Assembly (NCBI GenBank): GCA_041554435.1
Contig: JBFFLX010000062.1
Span: 1-18,972 of the forward strand
Length of the DNA stretch: 18,972 nt
DNA from: BM524 sp041554435
GTDB lineage: Bacteria > Bacteroidota > Bacteroidia > Bacteroidales > F082
Direction: 5' to 3'
Below, one piece after another: positions 1 through 7,405 of the stretch. The notes under the pieces were generated by a model, which ran no database searches, was not told where the DNA came from, and saw only the letters and a program-made list of their open reading frames with translations. Position numbers and translations under genes: made by a program. The stretch's first letter is position 1. Each line of letters starts with the position of its first letter.

Positions 1-1030
1 CAAATTCAGTATCATTAATAAAGTTTCCTAAACTATCAAGTCTCATAAAATATATATCATTATTATTAGTATAGTCAATTGAATCTCGATCGTAAATACC
101 GGATACTATTATTTCTTTAGTGTCTTTAATTTCTCCTATATTAAAAAGAGCAATTGAGTCCATTCCGTGATAAAATTGGCTCCATAGAGGGTCTCCATTC
201 TCATTAAGTTTAAGAATTTGATTTTTTTGATAAACATGACTATCTATAGTTGTATCGGGAAATGTATTTGAAAGTAATATGGAGTTATCTTCAGTTAGTC
301 CCATACAGCCATAAGTGTGATCAAAGGTTGAGTAATCATAAATCTGTTCCCATACCGTATTTAAATCTTTATCAAGTTTCATTAAAATTAGATCAAAAGG
401 GTAGTTAAGATCTCCAAGTATTATTACATCATTAGTTTCAGGTATATTAATAACTTTTTTCAATTTTAAGTATGAATAGTTCTTTGAGAAGTTAATTCTT
501 CTTGAAGTAATTGCATCGCCCTCACTATTTACAACTAAAACTAAATCATCTCCAACCATAACATAATTATTATTTGTCAATTTGGTTGCATCTTCACAAA
601 GCCCTTCATAATCTTCTCCAAAAATTTCACTATTAATTATCTCACCCTCACTAGAGATTTGCATGAATCCGAAATATGGGTTTTCACATGGGATACCCAT
701 ACTTCCTAAAAGAAGGTAGTTACTTGAGTCCAAAACATCAATAAATGAAATAATCTTATCCGTGTCGTTTTGTATGGTTTTTTCTTTTATAATACTACCA
801 CAAGTGTCAATTTCCAAAATGTAAAGTTGATTAATACCGTAATCCCACTGAGGATTGCAAGATATATAATCCTGCCATGACCCAACAATCAGTAAGTTAT
901 TATTAAGAGTTGAAGTATAGCAACGCGAACTTTCAGAATTTGAATATCCATAGGTTTCTTGAAAATAGCATTGAGAAAATAATGAATTTCCTAGTTGTAA
1001 AATGATAAGCAATATTGTAAGTTTTTTCAT
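1..1030 (-). CDS. Secreted beta-propeller-like protein (3' end outside window)
   Basis: The frame stays open from an ATG at 1030 to the window edge, giving 343 residues, so the C-terminus is missing. Residues 1-19 form a signal peptide (Lys-rich start, Leu/Ile core, cleavage likely after LFS). The rest is built of about six repeats of roughly 50 residues. A strand of the type NNNLLIVG recurs near residues 43, 102, 152, 199, 248 and 303. Each is followed by a partner of the type LKLNENG near 72, 123, 164, 217, 273 and 329. This is the pattern of a beta-propeller in secreted Bacteroidota proteins. No catalytic residues are recognisable, so the function is unknown; ligand binding or adhesion is a guess. 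The gene starts 7 bases after the stop of the upstream T9SS cargo gene, so they share a transcript. A sorting domain in the missing part is expected but not seen. Confidence 0.85.
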   Translation of the reverse strand, partial: MKKLTILLIILQLGNSLFSQCYFQETYGYSNSESSRCYTSTLNNNLLIVGSWQDYISCNPQWDYGINQLYILEIDTCGSIIKEKTIQNDTDKIISFIDVLDSSNYLLLGSMGIPCENPYFGFMQISSEGEIINSEIFGEDYEGLCEDATKLTNNNYVMVGDDLVLVVNSEGDAITSRRINFSKNYSYLKLKKVINIPETNDVIILGDLNYPFDLILMKLDKDLNTVWEQIYDYSTFDHTYGCMGLTEDNSILLSNTFPDTTIDSHVYQKNQILKLNENGDPLWSQFYHGMDSIALFNIGEIKDTKEIIVSGIYDRDSIDYTNNNDIYFMRLDSLGNFINDTEF

Positions 1031-1037
1031 AATTAAT

Positions 1038-2384
1038 TTATTCTTTTATCAGTTTCTTATGGACTAAATTATCACCAAAATCAATTTCAAGTATATAGAT
1101 ATTTGAAGTTAATCCACTAATATCAATACTTGCATTTTTACTTTCTACAGTAAAAGATTTTATCCGTTTGCCCTGAAACGATAAAATGCTAACCGATTTA
1201 ATTTTTGTTTTACTCTCGATAGTTACAAAGTTATTAGCAGGGTTGGGATAAATTTGCAAATTGTATTTATCATTAATTGTTTCAATATACTCAGGAGATA
1301 CATATTCGGGAGTTCCCCATTCTTCAGTTCCTTTTTTGAAGTAAACTAAGTCAAGAGTCCAAAAATACCAATGAATCTTAGGATCAATAATATGATCGTA
1401 GGATATTCCACATCCAACAGAATATTTAATTGTAGTATAAGATTCACCTTCGCGTGTATATCTTATATTTGTTTGCCTGCCATTATATTCATCTGGTATA
1501 CTGTAAGTTGAATCGATTTGTCCATTATTAATTAATGAATCCAGGTTTGTGTAAAATATTGTATCGTGAAAAAATTCAAATATTGTGTCATAATAAGACC
1601 TAATTTTCTTTTCAATATCTCTTTCATAGAAAACTGTATCATTATTTGGTGAGTAATATTTATTAATTATTCTCGTATTAATGATTGCCCAAAAGTTTAC
1701 TTCCGCAAAGTATGAATCTTGTTCTTCTTCAAAGTGAAATACATCCCCAATATCAAAATCATAGATTTCAGCCACAGTTGAAATATTTTCCACCGGTGGA
1801 GGTAGTAACTTTCCCCATTCTTCCTGACCTTTCTTGAAGTAGATTAATTTGTTGTAACGAGTGTAATCAGACATTGTATCATATCTATACTCAAAACCTA
1901 GCCCACATCCTTTAACGAATGATTTTGTTATGACATACCTGTTTTCATAAGTGACATTGCTGTTGATCTGTCTCCCATTAAATAAACTAGTATCAGTATA
2001 AACACTGTCTATCTGACCACCGTTAACTAAAGAGTCAAGATTAGTAAAATATATAATATCTTGATTATAACTTATATCCCATTCATCATTTTCGTATGCT
2101 TTCCACTGGATTTTGTAATCTCTGTGATAAAATAATGTGTCATTATTGGTTGAATAATATTTTAATGTTATTGTATATGTTGAAAATTTTACCCAACTCC
2201 AACCACCCTTTGGCAATTCATTGGTTCTGTATTGATAAATGTCACCCACGTCATAATCATAAACTTCTGATACTTTTAAAATGTCTTGTGATTTTAAGTT
2301 AGAAGGAACTAAAAGGCTTAGGCATAAAACTAACAATAAAAACAATTTAAGGCTTTCATGTCCAATGGGTTTAAATATTTTCAT
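1038..2384 (-). CDS. T9SS-secreted protein with tandemly duplicated domain and type A sorting domain
   Basis: This 448-residue protein has a signal peptide (about 1-33, ending SNLKSQ). It has two homologous domains, about residues 39-191 and 206-357, and a C-terminal T9SS type A sorting domain (about 376-448) that starts IYPNPANNFVTIES and ends VHKKLIKE. The two domains share landmarks in the same order: VYDYDVGD / IYDFDIGD, KYYSTNNDT / KYYSPNNDT, YFTNLDSL, GGQIDS / NGQIDS, FNGRQ / YNGRQ, KGCG / VGCG, and YFKKGQEEWG / YFKKGTEEWG. The sorting domain is known to direct export across the outer membrane by the T9SS, usually with cell-surface attachment or release. The duplicated domain is not one I recognise and shows no obvious enzyme motif. 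It heads a two-gene operon with the beta-propeller-like protein. The start is the ATG that precedes the signal peptide. Confidence 0.9.
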   Translation of the reverse strand: MKIFKPIGHESLKLFLLLVLCLSLLVPSNLKSQDILKVSEVYDYDVGDIYQYRTNELPKGGWSWVKFSTYTITLKYYSTNNDTLFYHRDYKIQWKAYENDEWDISYNQDIIYFTNLDSLVNGGQIDSVYTDTSLFNGRQINSNVTYENRYVITKSFVKGCGLGFEYRYDTMSDYTRYNKLIYFKKGQEEWGKLLPPPVENISTVAEIYDFDIGDVFHFEEEQDSYFAEVNFWAIINTRIINKYYSPNNDTVFYERDIEKKIRSYYDTIFEFFHDTIFYTNLDSLINNGQIDSTYSIPDEYNGRQTNIRYTREGESYTTIKYSVGCGISYDHIIDPKIHWYFWTLDLVYFKKGTEEWGTPEYVSPEYIETINDKYNLQIYPNPANNFVTIESKTKIKSVSILSFQGKRIKSFTVESKNASIDISGLTSNIYILEIDFGDNLVHKKLIKE

Positions 2385-2478
2385 AGGATGTTTGTGTTTT
2401 TGAATATCAATATGAATAAAAAATCACAATGGTATTATATTAAAACCATAAAGTTAATAAATATTCCGATTTAAAATA

Positions 2479-2486
2479 TAATTTTG
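2479..2486 (+). promoter_or_regulatory. -7 promoter element (TAATTTTG) for the DUF2007 gene
   Basis: TAATTTTG matches the Bacteroidota -7 consensus TAnnTTTG and lies 18 bases before the ATG at 2505. No convincing -33 element is seen at the usual distance. Confidence 0.5.
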
Positions 2487-2504
2487 GAATAAGATTTTAT
2501 CACT

Positions 2505-2897
2505 ATGAAAACAATCACCTTACTAACTTGTGAAAATATCCAGGAAGCCTATATTTTAAAGGGCAGGCTTGAAAATGAGGGAATTCACTGTTTTATAAAG
2601 AATGAAATATTTTCAACTTTAAAGCCTGATTATTATACTGTTTATGGAGATGGCCCACAACTAGTTATTAATGAGGAAGATTTAGAAAAATCCAGAATAA
2701 TTTTAAAAGATAAGATAGAAGTAGAAAAACAAATTACTATTTGTCCGCGTTGTGGTTCAACAAATATTGGTTTAGGACGAACCAGAAATGTATTCCTTAG
2801 AATTTTTATTATTTTGATTGCGGTATTGTTTGTAATTCCGCTTCGCAGAAAAACTCCCAAACTCTATTGCAGAGAATGTAAAACCGAAATTATTTAA
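2505..2897 (+). CDS. DUF2007 protein with membrane segment and zinc ribbon
   Basis: This 130-residue protein has three parts. Residues 1-68 resemble DUF2007 (a putative signal-transducing domain with a ferredoxin-like fold), with a typical layout: TCENIQEAYILKGRLENEGI near the start and LVINEEDLEKSRIIL at the end. A split zinc-ribbon cysteine pair, CPRC (C80, C83), comes next. A single hydrophobic helix (about 96-113, FLRIFIILIAVLFVIPL) separates it from the second pair, CREC (C122, C125). The four cysteines could bind zinc only if the helix folds back or does not span the membrane. Its biological role is unknown. It is alone on its strand and faces the DUF4340 gene tail to tail. It has its own -7 element at 2479. 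Confidence 0.85.
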   Translation: MKTITLLTCENIQEAYILKGRLENEGIHCFIKNEIFSTLKPDYYTVYGDGPQLVINEEDLEKSRIILKDKIEVEKQITICPRCGSTNIGLGRTRNVFLRIFIILIAVLFVIPLRRKTPKLYCRECKTEII

Positions 2898-2898
2898 C

Positions 2899-2915
2899 CC
2901 TATTTATGAAATAGG
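2899..2915. terminator. Small hairpin just after the DUF2007 gene
   Basis: CCTATTT and AAATAGG form a perfect 7-base stem around a 3-base loop, two bases after the TAA of the DUF2007 gene. No T-run follows, so terminator activity is only possible. Confidence 0.3.
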
Positions 2916-2958
2916 AAGTAAGGAACGAGTTGAACTATTGCATTAGCAAGGGTAATCC

Positions 2959-3012
2959 CGATTTAGAGTTTCACCATTTTGGTTTTTACAAAATGGATGA
3001 AAGTCTTAGTCG
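2959..3012. repeat. Long imperfect inverted repeat in a convergent gap
   Basis: The left arm 2959-2981 and right arm 2989-3012 pair over about 23 positions, with two mismatches, one G-U pair and one bulged base, around a 7-base loop. The perfect inner part is CCATTTTG / CAAAATGG. It could serve as a terminator for either strand or be a decayed small mobile element. It abuts the next hairpin with no gap. Confidence 0.55.
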
Positions 3013-3048
3013 ATATACAATAGAACATTTTTAGGTTCTATTGTATAT
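3013..3048. terminator. Bidirectional hairpin between the DUF2007 and DUF4340 genes
   Basis: ATATACAATAGAAC (3013-3026) and GTTCTATTGTATAT (3035-3048) form a perfect 14-base stem around an 8-base loop. The right arm ends at the base next to the stop codon of the DUF4340 gene. The position between two convergent genes fits a shared terminator. It lacks a strong T-tract on either strand. Confidence 0.55.
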
Positions 3049-4104
3049 TTAGGGTTTAAGGTAATAATCCAGAGGATAAAGAACCTTGTCGAACACATAA
3101 AACTGCATTAAAACAAAATCGTCGCCACCATTTATTAAAGCATAAAACCTGTCGTGATCAACGGGTGTAAGTTTTTCATACTGATTTGCAATTTCTTCCG
3201 AAATACGATTCTTCTTAAAACATTTCATATAAGTAGTGTCCTCATCTTTGTTAACCAATGTAAGTTCGAACAAACTTGGAGAATTCACTATGGAGTCGAT
3301 TTTTTGAGGTGGTAAAATGTTATTGAGTCGTGATTCGTATCTCAAATCAGCAAAGGAAGTAAGCATATTTAAAACCTTCAAAGTATCGTAGGATTCAACT
3401 TTGCTTCCATCCCGCAAACGGGTAATTTCATAATTTCCCATTGCATCAATAACTTCAAGTTTGAACCCCATTGAGTCTCTGTCGGCAAAATAAAGTTTCA
3501 AACTTTTAATATCTGCTAGTTTATCACTAAAAACCACATGGCTTCTCCAGTCATCTATCATAGGACTAAAACGCGGACTAATAAATCCTCTGAAGTTTGG
3601 CAAATAAACAATATATGGCCTTTCTGCTCCATCCATCAACATATAGGTTCCCAAATTATCTTTGGTTACATCACCTACAAAAAATACTTTGGTTAATTTT
3701 TCATGCTTGAAAAGTTTAATTCCAAACATATCAATACCATAAACTTCCTGATAAATCTCAACTTTTTTACCAATCGATGAAAGACGTTTTACAACACTAT
3801 TATGACTTGCCAATGATACTGGAGACTTTACTTTAATTCGCTTTAAGGTTGATAATAAGGTGTTTACAATTTTAGTGTTGGCTAAACTTTCACCGTCTAA
3901 AATCCAATGACCGCCTTCACGGCTGATGGTCACAGCGTTTACATTCTTATCGGCAATAAATATCTTAGTAATACTGGCAGTGTCGTTTACACTAAAATCA
4001 GTTTCATACTTATCGAGAGTGCTGTAATGATTTTGCATAAATAATGCTACAGCAATAATTATAAGTATAATGGTTATGATAATTATATTTCGGTTCTTTT
4101 TCAT
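3049..4104 (-). CDS. DUF4340 domain protein of the gldFG cluster
   Basis: This 351-residue protein has an N-terminal membrane anchor (about 7-24), so most of it lies in the periplasm. It has the DUF4340 signature around residues 57-97: a beta strand VTISREGGHWIL, then a helix in which the protein counts off paired segments (NTKIVNTLLSTLKRI). DUF4340 genes are known to follow gldG or similar auxiliary ABC genes in many bacteria, and the protein is thought to be an accessory periplasmic part of that complex. No enzymatic motif is seen. It starts 8 bases after the gldG stop, so it is the last gene of a gldF-gldG-DUF4340 operon. The family assignment is good, but its molecular function is not established. 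Confidence 0.85.
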   Translation of the reverse strand: MKKNRNIIIITIILIIIAVALFMQNHYSTLDKYETDFSVNDTASITKIFIADKNVNAVTISREGGHWILDGESLANTKIVNTLLSTLKRIKVKSPVSLASHNSVVKRLSSIGKKVEIYQEVYGIDMFGIKLFKHEKLTKVFFVGDVTKDNLGTYMLMDGAERPYIVYLPNFRGFISPRFSPMIDDWRSHVVFSDKLADIKSLKLYFADRDSMGFKLEVIDAMGNYEITRLRDGSKVESYDTLKVLNMLTSFADLRYESRLNNILPPQKIDSIVNSPSLFELTLVNKDEDTTYMKCFKKNRISEEIANQYEKLTPVDHDRFYALINGGDDFVLMQFYVFDKVLYPLDYYLKP

Positions 4105-4112
4105 ATCAATTT

Positions 4113-5849
4113 TTATCTTGAATATTTTCTTTTTCTACTCCAAATCATCAATACTGCAAGTATGAATATCAAAATAAGCGGGACTGCAATATTAATTATT
4201 TGCCATAATAATTTATCATCGTTGAGTTTGGTTTTATCAAGCATTCTCAAACGTGTATCTTTTACTCTGGAGGCAATTAATCCAGGTCCGTCGACAAGAT
4301 AACTAAGGGCATTTAAGATAAATTGTTTATTACCATAGGTTTCTCTGGTATACTGATCGTATCCCAAAGGAAGAGGGTAACCATCAGGTATTTGAAACTG
4401 GTTTTTGATGATGTCGCCATCTGAAACAACTATCATTTGTGTTTCTACACTCTTTACTTTAAAACCAATTTCTTTACTCTCGGCAATTTCCGGTGGTATT
4501 CTGTTTTTAAAGTCGGAGGTAAATTCACCTTCAAGCAGAACGGCTATGGTTTCCCTCGGACCTCTGTAAAGTCTTTCATCAGGTTCCTGACGTAATATAC
4601 CTAGATTTATAACTGCAGGTGCAGGCATTGTTCTGGAATATGGTGAAGTATGCAATAATGCAGTTTTCTTAACTCCACCAATTGTTGTATCAATACTGCT
4701 CACAAACTGTGTTTTAATGGCATTTAAATTCCTTACAATAGGATGGCGTGAAGTAGGAGTAACCACAGGGAAATAATACCAATTAAAGAAATCTATTCTG
4801 GGCTTACCTCCAACCTGACCGGTTCTCAACGGAATTGGTGCCGAAACCAAATCGGTTACCAAATCGTTATTTAGTTTTACTCCATAGGTAAACAATTGCG
4901 ATTGTAAATCAAGTGGTTTAGCAACAGCAACCGTCATTTCGTTATTTTGAATGGAATCCATGCTGGCAAAAACAGGATCGATAAGCCAAAGTACTTTGCC
5001 TCCATACATAATATACTGATCGATAATAAATCTGTCTTTTCCTTCAAAAAGGCTATCGGGATTAGCAATTATAATTGCGGAATATTTTGGTTCTATTCTG
5101 TATTCCTGATTGGCAGTGTCAACAAGTCTTCTTTTTAAAAGAGAATTTACCTGTCCGTCTAAACGAAAACGGTCAACAGCATAATCTTTACTCAATGTTT
5201 GAGCAATATCGTAGGTTTCTCTTTCATCTAACTCACCATGACCTTCAATAAAGGCAATAACCGGTTTGTTCCTTTGAATAAGTTTATGAATTGCGTTTGC
5301 AAACTTAAACTCCAGTGCTTGTATGGAGTTGTTTAAAACGGCTTCCGGAGGTGTATTCATTTGTGCATCAAGAAGTTCCACCGGTATTTCATTTTCGCGA
5401 TATGAAATTATACTACCCGGAAATATTACCTGTTGATCCATTCCGGTTTTTGTTTTAACCTGTAGGTTAGTTGGATTTAATCCCTGCTGAACCAGTAATG
5501 TGTAGGTATCGTTTCTCTCTTTTGGGCTACTACTCGCCGAAGGATTAATAAACTCGTACTGAATATTTTTGTTATAGGCTCTAAATTCATCAAGAATCTC
5601 CATGGTTTCTCGCCTTAAGCGTTTAAATCCGGCGGGAAAATCTCCTTCCAGGTAAACCCTGAAATAAATTATATCGTCAACATTTTTCACTATTTCAAGT
5701 GTTTCCTCGCTTAGTGTATATCGCTTTTCAGCCGTTAAGTCGAAACGTGTGAAAACAATGCTGCTAATGTAATTTGCAGATGCAATTATCAATAATACCA
5801 GTGCCAGCTGGACTAATAATTTTGATTTTATATTCCTCTTTTCCTTCAT
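4113..5849 (-). CDS. gldG: Gliding motility-associated ABC transporter auxiliary protein GldG
   Basis: The protein has 578 residues, within the normal range for GldG. It has one membrane helix at about 9-32 and another at about 551-570, followed by a basic tail, so the large middle part faces the periplasm. The stretch RFDLTAEKRYTLSEET (about 35-50) is the family hallmark, followed by the ABC_transp_aux-type domain (IYFRVYLEGDFPAGFKRLRRE). Later parts carry YSAIIIANPD and YIMYGGKVLWLIDP, typical of this GATase-like periplasmic fold. In Flavobacterium, GldA (ATPase), GldF and GldG form an ABC complex reported as needed for gliding, though many gliders manage without it. The gene starts 12 bases after gldF ends. 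Whether this organism glides cannot be told from these genes. Confidence 0.93.
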   Translation of the reverse strand: MKEKRNIKSKLLVQLALVLLIIASANYISSIVFTRFDLTAEKRYTLSEETLEIVKNVDDIIYFRVYLEGDFPAGFKRLRRETMEILDEFRAYNKNIQYEFINPSASSSPKERNDTYTLLVQQGLNPTNLQVKTKTGMDQQVIFPGSIISYRENEIPVELLDAQMNTPPEAVLNNSIQALEFKFANAIHKLIQRNKPVIAFIEGHGELDERETYDIAQTLSKDYAVDRFRLDGQVNSLLKRRLVDTANQEYRIEPKYSAIIIANPDSLFEGKDRFIIDQYIMYGGKVLWLIDPVFASMDSIQNNEMTVAVAKPLDLQSQLFTYGVKLNNDLVTDLVSAPIPLRTGQVGGKPRIDFFNWYYFPVVTPTSRHPIVRNLNAIKTQFVSSIDTTIGGVKKTALLHTSPYSRTMPAPAVINLGILRQEPDERLYRGPRETIAVLLEGEFTSDFKNRIPPEIAESKEIGFKVKSVETQMIVVSDGDIIKNQFQIPDGYPLPLGYDQYTRETYGNKQFILNALSYLVDGPGLIASRVKDTRLRMLDKTKLNDDKLLWQIINIAVPLILIFILAVLMIWSRKRKYSR

Positions 5850-5861
5850 GTCAATATTATT

Positions 5862-6593
5862 TTACCATTTCATCCTCGAAAGAGAAAATTTTGTGAGAAA
5901 TAAAAAAAGAAAGATAGTACTTATAAAGTAAACTATGTCGCGCGTATCGATAACTCCACGGCTAATGGAACCATAATGATGGCTTATTCCCAGCGACTTT
6001 ATAAACAAATCAACCGGACCAAAAATTTCCAGTGAATAAATGAATTCGAAGCCCGTATAAACAAAAGCGCTTAACAAAACAGCAACTACAAAAGCAACCA
6101 ATTGGTTAGAGGAAAGCGAACTGGCAAAAACCCCTATGGAAGTAAGTGTGCCGGCAAGAAATAATAATCCGATAAATGAACCCCAATAGCTACCGCTGTC
6201 GATATTGCCAACAGGAAAACCTAAGAAATATATCGATACATAATATACTAATGTGGGAAGCAGGGCAAGTACTACCAAACTTAATGAGGCAAGATATTTT
6301 GCCAAAATTATTTGTACTTCGGAAAGGGGACGAGTGAATAATAACTCATCAGTTCCGCTCTTTTTTTCGTCGGCAAAACTTCGCATGGAAACTGCCGGTA
6401 TAAGAAATAAAAATACAAAAGGAGCTAGTATGAAAAAACTATCCAGATTAGCATAGCCATAGTCGAGTACATTAAAATCGTTGGGTAATATCCAAAGAAA
6501 TAAACTCGTAATAACTAAGAATACCCCGATAACTATATATCCAATCAGAGAACTTAAAAAACTCCTTAATTCCTTAAAAAACAATGCTGCCAT
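5862..6593 (-). CDS. gldF: Gliding motility-associated ABC transporter permease GldF
   Basis: This 243-residue ABC-2 type permease has about six membrane helices. The N-terminal amphipathic start FFKELRSFLSSLIGY and the cytoplasmic loop FADEKKSGTDELLFTRPLS, which contacts the ATPase in this family, are typical of GldF. It ends with a helix and SLSRMKW, and the length is normal. It is the first gene of the gldF-gldG-DUF4340 operon, with a -7 element 25 bases before its ATG. The partner ATPase gene gldA is not next to it; the neighbouring gene upstream is a divergent tetR. The ATPase is presumably encoded elsewhere, as in several Bacteroidota where gldA is unlinked. Confidence 0.92.
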   Translation of the reverse strand: MAALFFKELRSFLSSLIGYIVIGVFLVITSLFLWILPNDFNVLDYGYANLDSFFILAPFVFLFLIPAVSMRSFADEKKSGTDELLFTRPLSEVQIILAKYLASLSLVVLALLPTLVYYVSIYFLGFPVGNIDSGSYWGSFIGLLFLAGTLTSIGVFASSLSSNQLVAFVVAVLLSAFVYTGFEFIYSLEIFGPVDLFIKSLGISHHYGSISRGVIDTRDIVYFISTIFLFLFLTKFSLSRMKW

Positions 6594-6618
6594 TAATATG
6601 CGTTTTTTTAAACTCGTG

Positions 6619-6626
6619 CAAAAGTA
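6619..6626 (-). promoter_or_regulatory. -7 promoter element (TACTTTTG) for gldF
   Basis: Read on the minus strand this is TACTTTTG, a full match to TAnnTTTG, 25 bases upstream of the gldF ATG. No clear -33 TTTG is seen at the usual distance. The rest of the gap up to 6834 is very AT-rich and holds only a 7-base hairpin (6687-6704). Confidence 0.55.
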
Positions 6627-6834
6627 GTGTTTTTTAAAAAGTTTCCGTCTTTAAAATGATAAGACGAGAATTTGTAAAAATTAGTGTATTGTTTTTGAAC
6701 AATAATTTTTAACAAACAGAATATCAGCATATAAGGTGAGATAATTACAAGATTCCAGAAGTTTTTTTGCAGTGATTATTTTTAATGAAAAATAAAAAAA
6801 ATGTTAATTTATTCCGTACTGAAGATTATTAGAA

Positions 6835-6842
6835 TACTTTTG
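6835..6842 (+). promoter_or_regulatory. -7 promoter element (TACTTTTG) for the tetR operon
   Basis: TACTTTTG matches the Bacteroidota -7 consensus exactly and ends on the first base of the palindrome at 6842. The start of transcription should fall within or just after that palindrome, 22 bases before the ATG. Confidence 0.6.
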
Positions 6843-6857
6843 TGAGTGATTACTCAC
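6842..6857. promoter_or_regulatory. TetR-type operator palindrome
   Basis: GTGAGTGATTACTCAC has perfect 6-base arms (GTGAGT / ACTCAC) around a 4-base centre. It lies between the -7 element and the tetR ATG at 6865. TGAGTGA/TTACTCA-type palindromes are frequent in front of tetR genes in Bacteroidota. The position at the transcription start fits autorepression; the binding itself is inferred. Confidence 0.7.
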
Positions 6858-6864
6858 TTTAATT

Positions 6865-7404
6865 ATGACAGAAAAACAGAGGAAAATATTAGACACAGCC
6901 CTGGAGTTATTTGCACAGGATGGATACAATAGTACATCCACAAATAAAATTGCCCATGAAGCGGGAGTTTCTGAAGGCTTGATATTTAAGCATTTTGGAA
7001 GTAAGGAAGGTTTACTTGATTATTTGGTGGAAGAGGGAGTTTCAATTATGAACACAGAACTCGACAACTTGCTGCAAATTGATAATATTAACGAGAGGTT
7101 AAAGGCCACTTTGCGTTTCCCCAAAACAATAATTGATAAAAATCCATCCTACTGGAAGGTGCAGATGTCGATAAAGTTTGCTAACCACGAAATAGTAGAA
7201 AAATATCATAACAGTAGTTTCATGGGAAAAGCCATGGGAATAATTTTCGAAATTTTTGAGGAACTGAATTTTGAAAATCCTCAAATGGAAACCCAATTGC
7301 TCATGCAGATTATTGGTTCATTTTTCATGTCGCTGATAAATGAAGAAATGGAAAATTATGAAGAGATGGTAAGTTTTCTTGAAAAAAAATATAATCTTAT
7401 TTAA
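6865..7404 (+). CDS. TetR/AcrR family transcriptional repressor
   Basis: This 179-residue protein is of normal TetR size. The N-terminal DNA-binding domain is clear: ILDTALELFAQDGYNSTST, then the helix-turn-helix (about 24-46, TSTNKIAHEAGVSEGLIFKHF) and the closing GSKEGLLDYLV. The C-terminal part (about 60-179) is helical and divergent, as expected for a ligand-binding dimerisation domain; the ligand cannot be predicted. It is the first gene of a three-gene operon: the SDR gene begins one base after its TAA, and the MBL gene overlaps the SDR stop. The palindrome at 6842-6857 on its own promoter suggests that it represses the whole operon, with release by a small molecule related to the two enzymes. 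Confidence 0.93.
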   Translation: MTEKQRKILDTALELFAQDGYNSTSTNKIAHEAGVSEGLIFKHFGSKEGLLDYLVEEGVSIMNTELDNLLQIDNINERLKATLRFPKTIIDKNPSYWKVQMSIKFANHEIVEKYHNSSFMGKAMGIIFEIFEELNFENPQMETQLLMQIIGSFFMSLINEEMENYEEMVSFLEKKYNLI

Positions 7405-7405
7405 A

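Noticed and set aside
2096..2302. Plus-strand reading frame opposite the T9SS cargo gene
   Set aside because: It lies fully inside a well-supported gene on the other strand and shows no protein-family features.
6687..6704. TATTGTT/AACAATA hairpin in the tetR-gldF gap as an operator
   Set aside because: There is no second copy and it is not near either -7 element.
7379..7405. Possible 9-residue extension of the SDR from a TTG at 7379
   Set aside because: It would overlap the tetR coding end; the ATG at 7406 directly precedes the Rossmann strand.
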